NCBI RefSeq assembly: GCF_021730395.1
Contig: NC_069362.1
Coordinates: forward strand, 75,780,001-75,844,000
DNA from: Mercenaria mercenaria
Lineage: Eukaryota > Mollusca > Bivalvia > Venerida > Veneridae
Length of the DNA: 64,000 nt
Direction of reading: 5' to 3'
The translations under genes were made by a program, and so were the position numbers. Below the pieces are notes generated by a model. That model saw nothing but the letters and a program-made list of their open reading frames with translations. It did no database searches and had not been told where the DNA came from. Positions 11,497 to 23,269 of the stretch are shown here, in pieces (within the stretch, counting starts at the first letter, position 1; each line of letters opens with the position of its first letter).

Positions 11497-12605
11497 AGCT
11501 CATCTGATTTTTTGAAAAAAAATGATGAGTTATTGTCATCACATGATCGGCGTCGGCGTTTCCTGGTTAAGTTTTATGTTTAGGTCAGCTTTTCTCCTAA
11601 ACTATCAAAGTTATTGCTTTGAAACTTGGAACACTTGTTCACCATCATTAGCTGACCCTGTACACCAAGAAACATAACTCCATCCTGCTTTTTGCAAGAA
11701 TTATGGCCCCTTTTGGACTTAGAAAATATCAGATTTCTTGGTTAAGTTTTATGTTTAGGTCTTGGTTAAGTTTTATGTTTAGGTCAGGGTTTTTTCCTAA
11801 ACTGTCAAAGATATTGCTTTGAAACTTGCAACTGTTGTTCACCATCATAAGCTGACCCTGTGCAGCAAGGAACATAACTCTATTCTGCTTTTTGCAAGAA
11901 TTATGGCCCCCTTTGGACTTAGAAAATCTGATTTCTTGGTTAAGTTTTATGTTTAGGTCAACTTTTCTCCTAAACTATCCAACGTATTGTTTTGAAACTT
12001 GCAACACTTGTTCACCATCATAAGCTGACCCTGTACAGCAAGAAATATAACTCCATCATGCTTTTTGCAAGATTTATGGCCCCTTTTGGACTTAGAAAAT
12101 ATCAGATTTCTTGGTTAAGTTTTATGTTTAGGTCAACTTTTTCTCTTAAACTATCAAAGCTATTGCTTTGAAACTTGCAACACTTGTTCACCATCATAAG
12201 CTGACCCTGTACAGCAAGAAACATAACTCCATCCTCGAGGGTTCAACGCAATAAGGGCGTATCTACATATGATTATTATATGTAGATACCCCCTTATTGC
12301 GTTGAACCCTCGTCCTGCTTTTTTGCAATAATTATTGCCCCTTTTGGACTTAGAAAATCAGTTTTCTTGGTTGAGTATTATACATAAGTCAGCTTTTCTC
12401 ATTAACTATCAAAGCTATTGCTTTAAAACTTGCAACAGTTTTTCACCATCATAAGCGGATGCTGTACATCAAGAAACATAACTCTATCCTGCTTTTTGCA
12501 AGAATGATGGCCCTTTTTAGACTTAGAAAATCATGGGTAGGACAATATTTCTATTATACAAAAAAATCAGATGAGCATCAGTACCCACAAGGTGGTGCTC
12601 TTGTT
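11497..12605 (+). mobile_element. HINE-like family B, copy 1
   Basis: The 5' end AGCTCATCTGATTTTT is mirrored near the 3' end by AAAAATCAGATGAGC (about 12562-12576), which gives subterminal inverted repeats. The core is about five units of 165-185 bp containing TCCTAAACTATCAAAGCTAT, TTGTTCACCATCATAAGCTG and ATTATGGCCCCTTTTGGACT. The 3' terminus is a hairpin-like GGTGGTGCTCTTGTT. Two more copies lie at 36083-37104 and 52367-53329. Non-coding. Confidence 0.7.
12236..12312. mobile_element. 77-bp near-perfect palindrome inserted in family B copy 1
   Basis: The arms are 35 bp each with one mismatch, starting CGAGGGTTCAACGCAATAAG and separated by a 7-bp loop. It is flanked by TCCT on both sides (12232-12235 and 12313-12316), and removing it restores the normal family B unit. 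This is a clean miniature foldback insertion with an apparent 4-bp target duplication. Confidence 0.75.
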
Positions 12606-13240
12606 TGTTGTTGTTTTTTCTCCAAAAATATCAAACAGTTGATAAATCGAGATTAGATCTGATACATTGCTGGAATTGACCAAATTATTTTTATAAATTC
12701 AGATGTCCGGATGACATGATAGAACACTTCTCACTGGCTATCATGGTTAACAGTTCATATCTAAAATTTAATCAGCTGAAATTTTTCTTTAAGAAATGCA
12801 AGGTTCTGCTATAGGATATACAAGCCAGACTAGGGTTCAAGCCCACGTGTAGCAACCCACACCTTAATCACCAGACACAGGTCTGTACCTGAAAAGGAAC
12901 TTGATCGATTAGTTCAGATAGTAGGTGAAAAGGGTAAATCAGTGCGTTTTATATTGCGTATTAAAGAATAATAAACTAAACTTGTTTTCATCTCCCATAT
13001 CTTCCAAATCACAACCAATATTTTTTCAAGCCGGAAGTGAGAAATATTAAATTCCTTTAAAGAAGTGGTTGCTTTTGTGTTGCTGACATATTTGGACAGA
13101 TTATTTTGAAGATAAAAGGACTGTTTGACCTGGTTTATAACCAGTATCTTGTGACATTAGTACCTGATGACATTTGCAAAGGTACTGTATTTGTTCATTT
13201 ACAAACACTTAACTGTCAAATGAGTCTCATGTTAACTTTT
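12606..13240. other. Intergenic, no feature seen
   Basis: AT-rich, with only short open frames and no hairpin or tandem unit that I could recognise. Confidence 0.4.
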
Positions 13241-13249
13241 TTTTTCATT

Positions 13250-13835
13250 CAATAGGACCTTGAAACTTCACAGATATGTTGTTCTTGATGTGCACATGAT
13301 CCCTATTGATTTCAGGGTGACTGGGTCAAAGGTCAAGGTCACAGTGACCTGAACATTTGAAAATGGTTTCTGCACGATATCTGGACAAGTATTTCACCTA
13401 GGACCTTGAAACTTGATAGGTACGTTGGTCTTGATGTGTACATGAACCCTTTCGATTTCAGGGTCACTGGGTCAATGGTCAAGGTCACAGGGACCTGAAC
13501 ATGTTAACCTTTTTGTTAACTCAATATCTGGACAAGTGTTTCACCTAGGACCTTGAAACTTCATACGTATGTTGGTCTTGATGTGTACATGACCCCTATT
13601 GATTTCAGGGTCACTGGGTCAAAGGTCACAGGGACCTGAACATTAATTTCAGGGTCACTGGGTCAAAGGTCAAGGTCACAGGGACCTGAACATTAAAAAT
13701 GGTTTCCACTCAATATCTGGACAATTATTTCACCTAGGACCTTGAAACTTCATAGGTATGTTGGTCTTGATGTGTACATGACCCTCATTGATTTCAGAGT
13801 TAAAGGTCTATGTCACAGGGATATAAACATTGAAA
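13250..13835 (+). repeat. Tandem-unit element, family C, with GGTCA clusters
   Basis: About four to five units of 115-125 bp carry CACCTAGGACCTTGAAACTT, TTGGTCTTGATGTGTACATG and TTTCAGGGTCACTGGGTCAA. The first unit holds the exact 15-bp AGGTCACAGTGACCT at 13336-13350. No terminal hairpins were identified. It may be a body fragment of a HINE-like element. Confidence 0.55.
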
Positions 13836-14019
13836 ATGTTGTTTTTTTTTACTTTTATTTTGTACACCAGTTTATTTCTTTAATTTCATTTTCTACCTGT
13901 CGATTTATTTCCCTATTTCCTTCAATATTCGTTATTATTTTGGGGGTTATTTATTGTATGCCATTATTAGAACTTTAATTCATTAACACCTAATTCGGAA
14001 AACCCAGCCAAAACACTGT

Positions 14020-14613
14020 CAGGCGTTAGCTGCTTGTTATATGCCTGAAGGGACGTATTATGTTATGGTCCCAGTGTCCGTCTGTCCGTCCATTCGTTAG
14101 CAATTTCGTGTCTGCTCTGTTACTCTTAAACCCCTTGTAGAATTTCAAAGAAACTTGACACAAATGTTCACCACACCAAGACGACGTGCACAGCGCATGT
14201 TTTGGATGTCTCATTTCAAGGTCAAGGTCACACTTAGGGGTCAAAGGACATATGTGTGTGTTTCGTGTCCGCTCTGTAACTCTTGAACCCCTTGAAGGAT
14301 TTCAAAGAAACTTGGCACAAATGTTCATCACACCAAGACGACATGCAGAGCGCTTGTTTCGGATGTCTAGCTTCAAGGTCAAGATCACACTTTGGAGTGA
14401 AAGGTCATATATGACTTTGCTGTGTCTGCTCTGTAAGTCTTGAACTGCTTGAAGGATTTCAAAGAAACTTGGCACAAATGTTCACCACACTGAGGCGACA
14501 TGCAGAGCGCATGTTTTTGATGACTTGCTTCAAGGTCAAGGTCACATTTAGGGGTCAAAGGTCATATATGACTTTGCTTTGTGTATATTGCTCTGCATTG
14601 CAGTGCTCTTGTT
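14020..14613 (+). mobile_element. HINE-like family D
   Basis: It has a leader with GTCTGTCCGTCC, then three units of about 150 bp with TTTCAAAGAAACTTGGCACA and TTCAAGGTCAAGGTCACA. The 3' terminus has a CTGCA/TGCAG stem followed by TGCTCTTGTT (to 14613). Open frames on both strands follow the repeat period and are not genes. Confidence 0.55.
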
Positions 14614-15394
14614 TTTATTTGGCAAAATACCTTTTTGTTCTTTTTTTGAATTACTTCCCTTTTTTGTTACTATAAATAGCTTATTTTGAAACTTTTTTTA
14701 TTATTGGCAGTAGGGAAAAACTGAGACCACTTTTCTGTGGTACAACATGGATGGTACATCCAATTTTTAGATGTATTTTGACATAACATTACCTAGTAAG
14801 ACTTTTTTCTTGGACTTGGACATTTTTTTTTATTGGAATTTCTTCTTTTTGTTGTTCCTGTCCTTTGGGCTTCAACAGTCAAGTTCTTTAAATTTTGCTC
14901 CCATCTTCTGATGTAACCTTCGGGTGTATATTGCCCCGCTTGGCGGTGCTCTTGTTTTCTACTGTAACAGTTACTTTCTTACATTTCAAACATAAATACA
15001 TACTAATGTGGTCTTTTTATTCTGTAGCAACTTTGTTCTGAATGCTTGGTGTGTTCCAGTGCTTCCATAGATCTTGCAGATTCGCATCTTCAGTATATCA
15101 AATTATTACAATAATAACAATTATTTGAACTTTTAATGGTAGATAAAATATACTTATGTGTCTTATTACTGAAAAATGGAGTTTATCATACAGACTGCCA
15201 TTTTCATACTAAAAATATCTTAAGATGATGCGTCTGAATTTACTTGATCTATGGCACCAGTTTAAGTTTGAGCATGATTTAATTTATTTAGAAAATAAGT
15301 AGGATCTATGTGTTCTCTGTTCTGGACTAAATGAATCTGTTACTGGTTGTAGCTGAAGATGGAAGTATCCAGCTTGTGGGCAACTAACTGATAG
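14614..15394. other. Mostly featureless; one isolated element 3' terminus
   Basis: At 14930-14956 there is a stranded 3' terminus with GGCGGTGCTCTTGTTTT, as in the hairpin elements elsewhere. Nothing else was recognised, and there is no coding signal. Confidence 0.35.
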
Positions 15395-16365
15395 TCACGG
15401 GTGGTAAACGCGCAATTCAATTCCCGCTGGGAATACGCTTAAAATGGGTTGCGCAACGTCCGGTGCTAGTGTTGCACGTAAAAAAAAAGACGAAACTGAG
15501 GTATGGGAAGTTATGATTTTGCTTAGTATGAGACAAGAATAAATTTTCTCGAAAAAAGCAAAATGCTATTCGACACAAATATGATAATACATCGTATGTG
15601 TAAAATATCTGGTTTGTAATTTATGATTCGGCTCTATTATCACAAAAACTCTGGCGACACGAAACGTGAAAAAAGTATGAAATCAACAAAAATGGCAGTT
15701 TCTGACCTAATATGCCTAATCTGAGGACATCTGATGCTTTTTATGATAACTCAACTGTTATAAAGTAACGAATATCAAAAGTATTTGCTTCAAATCCTGC
15801 TTACGGGGACATAATTGACAAAAAAATAATCTGGAATGGGGTTGCGCACTGGGAATGGAGTTGCTCGTATACATCATAATGTATATAATGTATACACGCA
15901 ACTCCATTCCCGGGGCGCAACCCCATTCCCGATTATTTTTTTGCCAATCTTTCCCCCAAAAGCAACATTTCATATAAGTGTATGTAATATTCATGGCTGT
16001 TTTACACGTGTTTGATCATTAGAAGCGTCACATTTCCAGAAAGAAGGCACAAGAGTTAGAAAATTGGCATTTTTCATGATTTCATGCTTTTTTGACAGTT
16101 CGAGCCAGCAGAGTTTTCGTGATAACAGAGCCGATTCTTAAATTAATAAGTTGGTATTTCACACATATGATCTTTATACATTTTTGTGTCGAATAGCATT
16201 TTGCTTTTTTCAAAAACATTCGTAAATGTGTCATTATTTACAAAAACAAAAACCCACCTACCTCAGTTTTGTATATTTTGATGCGCAACTCCAGCACCGG
16301 AAGTCACGCAACCCATTTTTAGCGTATTCCCAGTGGGAATTGGATTGCGCGTTTACCACCCGTGA
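15395..16365. mobile_element. 971-bp full-length palindrome (foldback element)
   Basis: The two halves are inverted copies along their whole length, meeting at an AT-rich centre near 15885 (TGTATATAATGTATAC). The ends read TCACGGGTGGTAAACGCGCA on each strand, and the left and right flanks both show TAG, consistent with a 3-bp target duplication. Internal landmarks shared by the arms include AAAGCAAAATGCTATTCGAC and CGGCTCT. The arms differ by point changes and small indels, so the palindrome is not an assembly mirror. No protein is encoded. Confidence 0.75.
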
Positions 16366-16379
16366 TAGTGCAATCCACA

Positions 16380-17195
16380 CCTTCTACAAATGATAGATTA
16401 TTTTTCTTGCATCCCCCAACTAATTATAGAATTTGCATCCCTCAGTCAGTTATAAATTACTTTTCTTGCATCCCCCTATCAATGATAGATGAATTTTTCT
16501 TGTACCCCAACCAGTGATAGATTATTTTTCTTGCATCCCCCAGTCAGTAATAGATTACTTTTCTGCATCCCTCAATCAGTGATAGATTATTTTTCTTGTA
16601 TCCCCAAAAAGTGATGGATTACTTTTCTTGCATCCCTCAATCAGTGATAGATTACTTTTCTTGCATCCCTTAATCAGTGATAGATTACTTTTCTTGCATC
16701 CCTCAATCAGTGATAGATTACTTTTCTTGCATCCCTCAGTCAGTGATAGATTACTTTTCTTGCATCCCTCAGTCAGTGATAGATTACTTTTCTGCATCCC
16801 TCAGTCTGTGATAGATTACTTTTCTTGCATCCCTTAATCAGTGATAGATTACTTTTCTGCATCCCTCAATCAGTGATAGATTACTTTTCTTGCATCTCTT
16901 AATCAGTGATAGATTACTTTTCTTGCATCTCTCAGTCAGTGATAGATTACTTTTCTTGCATCCCTCAATCAGTGATAGATTACTTTTCTGCATGCCTCAA
17001 TCAGTGATAGATTACTTTTCTTGCATCCCTCAATCAGTGATAGATTACTTTTCTTGCTTCCTCAATCAGTGATAGATTACTTTTCTGCATCCCTCAATCA
17101 GTGATAGATTACTTTTCTGCATCCCTCAATCAGTGATAGATTACTTTTCTTGCATCCCTCAATCAGTGATAGATTACTTTTATTGCGTCCCTTTG
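16380..17195. repeat. 33-bp minisatellite, about two dozen units
   Basis: The unit core is CAATCAGTGATAGATTACTT with TTTCTTGCATCCCT; most units are 33 bp and a shorter variant lacks TT before CTGCATCCC. Because 33 is divisible by three, open frames run through with an 11-residue repeat (HPSISDRLLF type on +, KSNLSLIEGC type on -). These frames have no start context or other gene signals and are artefacts. The array abuts the palindrome ending at 16365, and the sequence left of that palindrome (ending ACTGATAG) resembles a decayed unit. Confidence 0.85.
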
Positions 17196-18030
17196 CCGTA
17201 CAGATACAGATATAGTGCCCGAGTTTCATACAGATATATGTAATCCGTACATAAATCTACTACACAAAAGTTTACAGCACAAGAATCATCTGCCATGGGG
17301 GTGTTGAGATGGGTAAAATCACCAGAAATGCCTATTTCAACGGGGTGCAAAAATATATGAGGTATTTAACAAACATGTCTTTGCAATTTAAAAAAGAAAT
17401 GCATCATAAGTTTAGGATGTATATGGTATTCAAATAACCTTCGGAATAATTACATAGTAAATATTTGTAAACACTTTGTTCATTGACAAGCTGAAAACAT
17501 CTTGTCATTGAAAACATCTTAAATTTAGAATAAACATACAAACAACCACATCTGGTGAATTTGATTGCATTTAGTTAAATAGCAACACAATCACAGTTTT
17601 TTAAAACAATAATTTCTTACCAATGTCTTTTTCAAGATAACAAGTATAAGGGAGGTTACTTAATGTCCAAAACATTTTGTTATATAATATTTGATAGGCT
17701 ACAGGTGGAATCCACGCATTTTCTCCAGCTAATAGTAATGTGGTCTACCTTAGGAATCAACAGATTACTGTTTTGATCAATGATGTACATCCACAAATAA
17801 AACAGGACATAGAAACAGAAGTATGTAGCTTGCAGCTTGCATTTCCTAGAGCCCTGTCTTCATTCAAGTATATAAAGTTTCATTAAAGTCTGTTGAATAG
17901 TTACAAAGTTCTAAAACATGTAAAAGAAAGGGGAGATAAATGTACAATTATTTAAGATATATATAATTAATTACATTTATAGGGCTTAAAATTGCACTTT
18001 GTCTCTTCATATACTTACTGTTTTGAAAAC
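17196..18030. other. Intergenic, no feature seen
   Basis: AT-rich, with no long open frame, tandem array or hairpin that I could support. Confidence 0.4.
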
Positions 18031-18592
18031 AAAAATGCACCGTCAGGGACCGTAACTCTGGAACCTGTAATTGGATCTGACAGATTCCTCATGAAATCCA
18101 AGATCTATTGTTGTTAAAGATATTGTGCAAGTTTCTATCAAATCGATCCATAAATGAAGTCTCTATATGGCTGCAAAAGCCAAAATAGCAAATTTTGGCC
18201 CTTTAAGGGGCCAAAACTCTGGAATCCATGATGAGATCTGGCCAGATTTCAAAAGGAACTGAGATATTTTGCCAAAATACAAGTTGTGTTCAAGTTTAAT
18301 TAAAGTTGATTGCAAAATGTGGTCTCTGTCGTTTTCACAAGCCGAAATAGCAAATTTTGGTCCTTTAAGGGGCCATTACTCTGGAACCCACGATGGGATC
18401 TGGCCAGTTTTTGAAAGGAACCGAGATATTATGCCAATACAAGTTGTATGCAAGTTTGATTAAAATCAGTTACAAAATGTGGTCTCTATCGTGTTCACAA
18501 GACATTTTGGATGCACGGACGGATGAAGGGCGATCACAAAAGCTCACCTTGCCACTATGTGACAGGTGCACTATGTGATAGGTGAGCTAAAA
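18030..18592 (-). mobile_element. HINE-like family E, copy 1 (minus strand)
   Basis: Read on the minus strand it starts with TTTTTAGCTCACCT and a short duplicated hairpin region, followed by a GATCGCCC leader and three units of about 160 bp with GTTCCAGAGTAATGGCCCCT-type text. On the plus strand the units read TTTAAGGGGCCA and GGGATCTGGCCAG. The 3' end at the left is degenerate, so the left boundary is approximate. Confidence 0.55.
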
Positions 18593-18839
18593 AGGGAGAT
18601 AATTCTGTAATTATTCAGCATACAGTATAGTATTATTGTTCTAACACTCTGCACTTCTTGTCATTGCCAGTTCGTTATAATTCACAGCAGTATTTACAAG
18701 AAACAAGTTAAATAAGGGAAGTAATTCAGTATTTTTAAAGACAGAGTTACAGTTTTTGTACCTTGCTTTGCCTCTCATTGCCGTCTTCCAATAGATGATG
18801 TTTCTTTAATCCCCATATTATTGCCAGGTCACCTGAGTA

Positions 18840-19330
18840 ACACACCATAACACATAACAGTGTAAACATGTTTTACCCAGTGATTTCATGGAGACTAATA
18901 TTCTGACCAGTTTTCATTAGGATTGGACCAAAAATCGTGACCTCTTGAGTGCAAACAAGCATTTGACCTAGTGACCAAGTTTTCTACCCCACATGTCCAA
19001 AATTTCATGAAAACAAACATTCTGACAAAGTTTTGGGAAGATTGGAGCAAAAAAGTGGCCTTTAGAGTGTATACAAGCTTTTCCCTTGATTTGACTTAGT
19101 GACCTAGTTTTTGACCCCACTTAACCCAGATTTAAAATCATCAAAGACTTTATGATAACAAACATTCTGACCATGATTTATGAAGACTGAATATAAAATG
19201 TGCCCCCCCTAGATTGTAAACAAGCTTATTCTTTGATTTGACCTGGTGACCTGGCTAGTTTTTGACCCGACATGACCCAGTTTCGATCCAGGCCTAGAGA
19301 TCATCAAGATAATCATTCTGTGCAAGTTTG
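18840..19330. repeat. Degenerate GGTCA/TGACC-type tandem repeat
   Basis: Two to three diverged units in minus orientation share TTTGACCTAGTGACC, ACATTCTGACCA and AAACAAGCTTTT. They lack termini. This is probably the body of an old hairpin element. Confidence 0.4.
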
Positions 19331-20982
19331 TGTCAAATCAAAGCATAATTGAAACCTCTATGGCTGAAAGGGCCAAAACAGAAAATGTTGCCCCTTTCAG
19401 GGGCAGTTACTCTGGAACACATGACGGAATCTAGCCGGTTTTTGAAAGGAACCGAGATCTTATTGTGACTTGAGTTGTGTGTAAGTGTGGTTCAAATCAG
19501 ATATAAAATGCCACTCGTATCGTGTTCACAAGGTAATAATTAACAAATTTTGGCTCTTTCAGGGGTCAATCAGGGGCCGTAGCTCCGGAACCTATAATTG
19601 GATCTGACAGATTTATCATGAAATCCAAGATTTATTGTTGTTCAAGATATTTTACAAGTTTATATCAAATCAAACCATAAATGAAAGGAATGAGATATTA
19701 AGCCAATACAAGTTGTGTGCAAGTTGGATTAAAGTTGAATGCAAAATGTGGTCTCTATCGTGTTCACAAGCCAAAAATAGCAAATTTTGGCCCTTTAAGG
19801 GGCCATAACTCTGGAATCAATGATGGGATCTGGCCAGTTTTCGAAAAGAACCGGGATATTATGCCAATATAAGTTGTGTGCAAATTTATTTAAGTTGATT
19901 GCAAAATGTGGTCTATATCGTGTTCACAAGCTTAAAACAGCAAATTTTGGCCCTTTAAGGGGCCATAACTCTGGAACCCATGATGGGATCTGGCCAGTTT
20001 TCGAAAGGAACCGAGATATTAAGCCAATACAAGTTGTGTGCAAGTTGGATTAAAGTTGAATGCAAAATGTGGTCTCTATCGTGTTCACAAGCCAAAAATA
20101 GCAAATTTTGGCCCTTTATGGGGCCATAACTCTGGAATCAATGATGGGATCTGGCCAGTTTTCGAAAAGAACCGGGATATTATGCCAATATAAGTTGTGT
20201 GCAAGTTTATTTAAGTTGATTGCAAAATGTGGTCTATATCGTGTTCACAAGCTTAAAACAGCAAATTTTGGCCCTTTAAGGGGCCATAACTCTGGAACCC
20301 ATGATGGGATCTGGCCAGTTTTCGAAAGGAACCGAGATATTAAGCCAATACAAGTTGTGTGCAAGTTGGATTAAAGTTGAATGCAAAATGTGGTCTCTAT
20401 CGTGTTCACAAGCCAAAATTGGAAATTTTGGCCCTTTAAGGGGCCATAACTCTGGAACCCATGATGGGATCTGGCCAGTTTTCGAAAGGAACCGAGGTAT
20501 TATGTCAATATAAGTTGTGTGCAAGTTTATTTAAGTTGATCACAAAATGTGGTCTATATCGTGTTCACAAGCTTAAAACAGCAAATTTTGGCCCTTGGCC
20601 CTTTAAGGGGCCATAACTCTGGAACCCATGATGGGATCTGGCCAGTTTTCGAAAAGTACCGAGATATTATGCCAATAGAAGTTGTGTGCAAGTTTGATTA
20701 AAGTTGATTACAAAATATGGTCTCTATCGTGTTCACAAGCCAAAAATAGAAATTTTGGCCCTTAAAGGGGCCATAACTCTGGAACCAATGATGGGATCTG
20801 GGCTGTTTTCGAAAGGAACCGAGACATTATGCCAATACAAGTTGTGTGCAAATTTGAATAGAATTGATTGCAAAATGTGGTCTCTATCGTGTTCACAAGA
20901 AATTGTGGACAAACGATCGACAGACGGACGGACGGACGACGGACGAAGCTCACCTTGTCTCTACGTGACAGGTGAGCTAAAA
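19331..20982 (-). mobile_element. HINE-like family E, copy 2 with a dimeric higher-order repeat (minus strand)
   Basis: The 5' end on the minus strand is TTTTTAGCTCACCTGTCAC next to a CGTCCGTCC leader (20925-20982). The core is about ten units of roughly 160 bp. Within it, two alternating unit types repeat as a pair with a 321-bp period (for example CTGGAACCC at 19971 and 20292) and are almost identical between copies, so this part was amplified recently. Open frames here are repeat artefacts. Confidence 0.65.
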
Positions 20983-22651
20983 AACAGACTTTGATTCCAA
21001 TGAACTAAAGAACTACAGGCCTGTATCAAATTTTGTCTCCAAAATGCTGGAAAAGGTAGTAGATAAACGCATTGGGTGCTACCTGACTTCGAAGAACCTA
21101 CATGAACAGCTCCAGTCTGCATACAAAAAACATTACTCGACAGAAACTGCACTTCTCAAAGTTCAAAATGACATTCTTCAATCCCTGGATCAAAACAAAA
21201 TCACAATTTTGGTAATGCTTGACGTATCAGCAGCGTTTGATACTATCGACCATGAAACGTTGCTAAAACGCTTAGAAAAGGACTTCAGGGTCATTGGAAA
21301 ACCACTAGAGTGGATGACTTCTTATCTAAATTACCGCTACCAGTAAATGGCGAACTGTCTACTCCAGTCCACATGAAATACAGTGTACCACAAGGATCTG
21401 TCCTAGAACCAAAAAACTATCATGTACACAAAATCCGTTGGTTCAATCTGCAGAAGCCATGGACTGAATCATCACTTTTATGCTGATGACGCACAACTAT
21501 ACTTGTCGTTTAAGCCAAAAAAATGTTTCCTACCAACATGAAGCCCTAGGTATCTCGAATTGAGATCTGTCTCAAAGACATATATAGTCTCTTGGTAGGA
21601 TCAGAACATGCTGACAAAACTGAGGTCATTTTGTTTCACACAAATCATACAAAAATACCCGAAGATATCTGCGTGAAAGTATGACCCTTTCGGACTTAAC
21701 CATCAATTTGTGTGAAGAATCTCGGTGCTAAAATGGATTCAAACATGGTCGTAACACAGCATGTTAGCTCTCTATGTAGAGCTAGTTATGCACAACTTCG
21801 GCAAATAGGCCACATTAGGCAGTACATCAGAGCTGATGCTACCAAGTCTCTTGTGAACTCTCTGATTACATCGAAAGTAGACTACTGTAATTCGCTGCTG
21901 TATGAAATCTCCAAAGACACACTGCAAAAACTTCAGTGTGTACAAAACACAGCGGCCCGTATCATAACCAAGACTCCGCGATACAATCACATCACTTTAG
22001 ACTTGAAGGAGTTGCACTGGCTTCCGGTTCAGCACCGAATTGAGTTAAAAATTTTGACACTTACATACAAAGACATGCACAATGAATCTCCCAAGTACAT
22101 TGTCGATATGCTGGACGTGTACAAGCCTCGTAGAGACTTAAGGTCGGCAAATGGCCCAGTGTCTTTGGTTGTTCCGAGGAGTCGACCAGTAAACTATGGT
22201 GACAGAAGTTTCCAGAATGCAGCTCCAAAGCTTTGGAATGCCCTCCCAGCATGCATCAGAGATTCAAGCTCACTGTCTGCATTAAAAAAAATCTCTGAAA
22301 ACACATCTCTTTCACACATGTTATATAAAATAACAAAATCTGAAATACTGTTGAAAAATAATGTTAAACCCAAAAACAGACAAACAAACAAAAATAACAA
22401 AATCATGACAGGCTTGTTTCGTGTTGAGAAAGGGATTGCTCTTCTTTCGGTGGTGTATGTAATGTGATTTAACGTTGAGCAAAAATTAAGGATGATCTTG
22501 TTTTAATTACTATTCCTTTTAATTTTTTTCCAATGTATTTACATGTACATGTATATATATGTATGTATGTGTTCTTTAATGTATTTGTAAAGCACTTTTG
22601 AACGCACATATTTTGTATGAAAAGAGTGCTATATAAATGTGGTATAATAAT
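20983..22651 (+). mobile_element. 5'-truncated CR1/L2-type LINE, broken
   Basis: This is the reverse transcriptase and 3' part of a non-LTR retrotransposon. The first readable piece has NYRPVSN, then QSAYKKHYSTETALLKVQ and VSAAFDTIDHETLL, the usual RT core (20995-21346). The catalytic FYADDAQLYL box lies at about 21476-21505 in another frame. A long C-terminal piece (21712-22340) carries SKVDYCNSLLY, ELHWLPVQHRIELKILTLTY, GDRSF and APKLWNALP, phrases typical of CR1/L2-clade elements. Frame changes and stops between the pieces show that it is inactive. The 3' tail ends with AAAGCACTTTTGAAC and GTGCTATATAAATGTGG, another L2-like trait. The left edge abuts the 5' end of the family E element, so the N-terminal region and endonuclease are absent. 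Confidence 0.85.
22341..22390 (+). mobile_element. 50-bp SINE tail inserted in the LINE
   Basis: This segment (TGAAATACTGTTGAAAAA ... GTTAAACCCAAAAACA with (CAAA)n) matches the last 50 bp of the SINE at 49479-49773. It is flanked by a 14-bp direct repeat, AAAATAACAAAATC, at 22327-22340 and 22391-22404. That is the signature of target-primed insertion of a severely 5'-truncated SINE. Without it, the LINE frame would read KITKS then stop; the insertion carries the frame on to 22467. Confidence 0.8.
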
Positions 22652-23129
22652 CTACGATAGGTTCGACAGTCACTCTTCCAGGATAACACTTTCCACCTTT
22701 CGTCTCCACTAGATGCAGAGTGAAACCATTGGAAACAAGCTCACAACACATCGCAAAGTTCCAACAATGAGAAACTACCTGACATATTTCATTTCATCTT
22801 CCAAAAGGTGAAGTCCACCATATATTTATAAAAGAGGTTAGTCATTCATTTCCACAGTCAACTTATTTTTTAAAAAATTTCTAAACAACATGTTTAAAAA
22901 TATTTTTATGCCGGGTGAATGCACAACAAACGTAACATTGGGGGGCACGAAACAAAACCACTATCAAAGCCAACTGAAACACCAGCTTCGTACGCTGAAT
23001 AGCAACATCTCTATTCCAAACGGAACAATATGGAGACCAAGCACGTAGCATTTTAAGATCACAATACTGATACTGCTGTTGTGAAGTTTGAAAAATCTAT
23101 AAACATATTTTGGAAACGAAGTGCAATAC
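22652..23129. other. Intergenic, no feature seen
   Basis: No coding signal or known repeat recognised between the LINE tail and a small LTR-like fossil. Confidence 0.4.
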
Positions 23130-23269
23130 CAAGCAAAAAAGGCCCGCTTCATTGTCCTGAGTTTATGAAATGTGCAACTACCCTTACGCTTCCTAGCACC
23201 GGAACGAAGTGGAATGTACTACATGATTCCAAAGGACCAGAAAATAATAAAAATTACAGTTAGATAACA
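23130..23269 (-). mobile_element. LTR fossil fragment (minus strand)
   Basis: Read on the minus strand this matches the first part of the LTR-like sequence at 26412-26760 over roughly 100-140 bp, including the start TGTTAT, the block TTTTCTGGTCCTTTGG and the block GTTGCACATTTCAT. Only this end is preserved. It is a broken relic, older than the clean MITE insertions nearby, judging by divergence. Confidence 0.35.

Noticed and set aside
16576-17072. 11-residue repeat protein on either strand
   Set aside because: Same reason: a 33-bp minisatellite stays open in several frames and lacks any other gene signal.
16380-17195. CRISPR-like array
   Set aside because: Units are contiguous with no unique spacers, and the context is an animal genome.
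22061-22406. Minus-strand open frames over the LINE
   Set aside because: They are shadows of the LINE C-terminal coding region on the plus strand.
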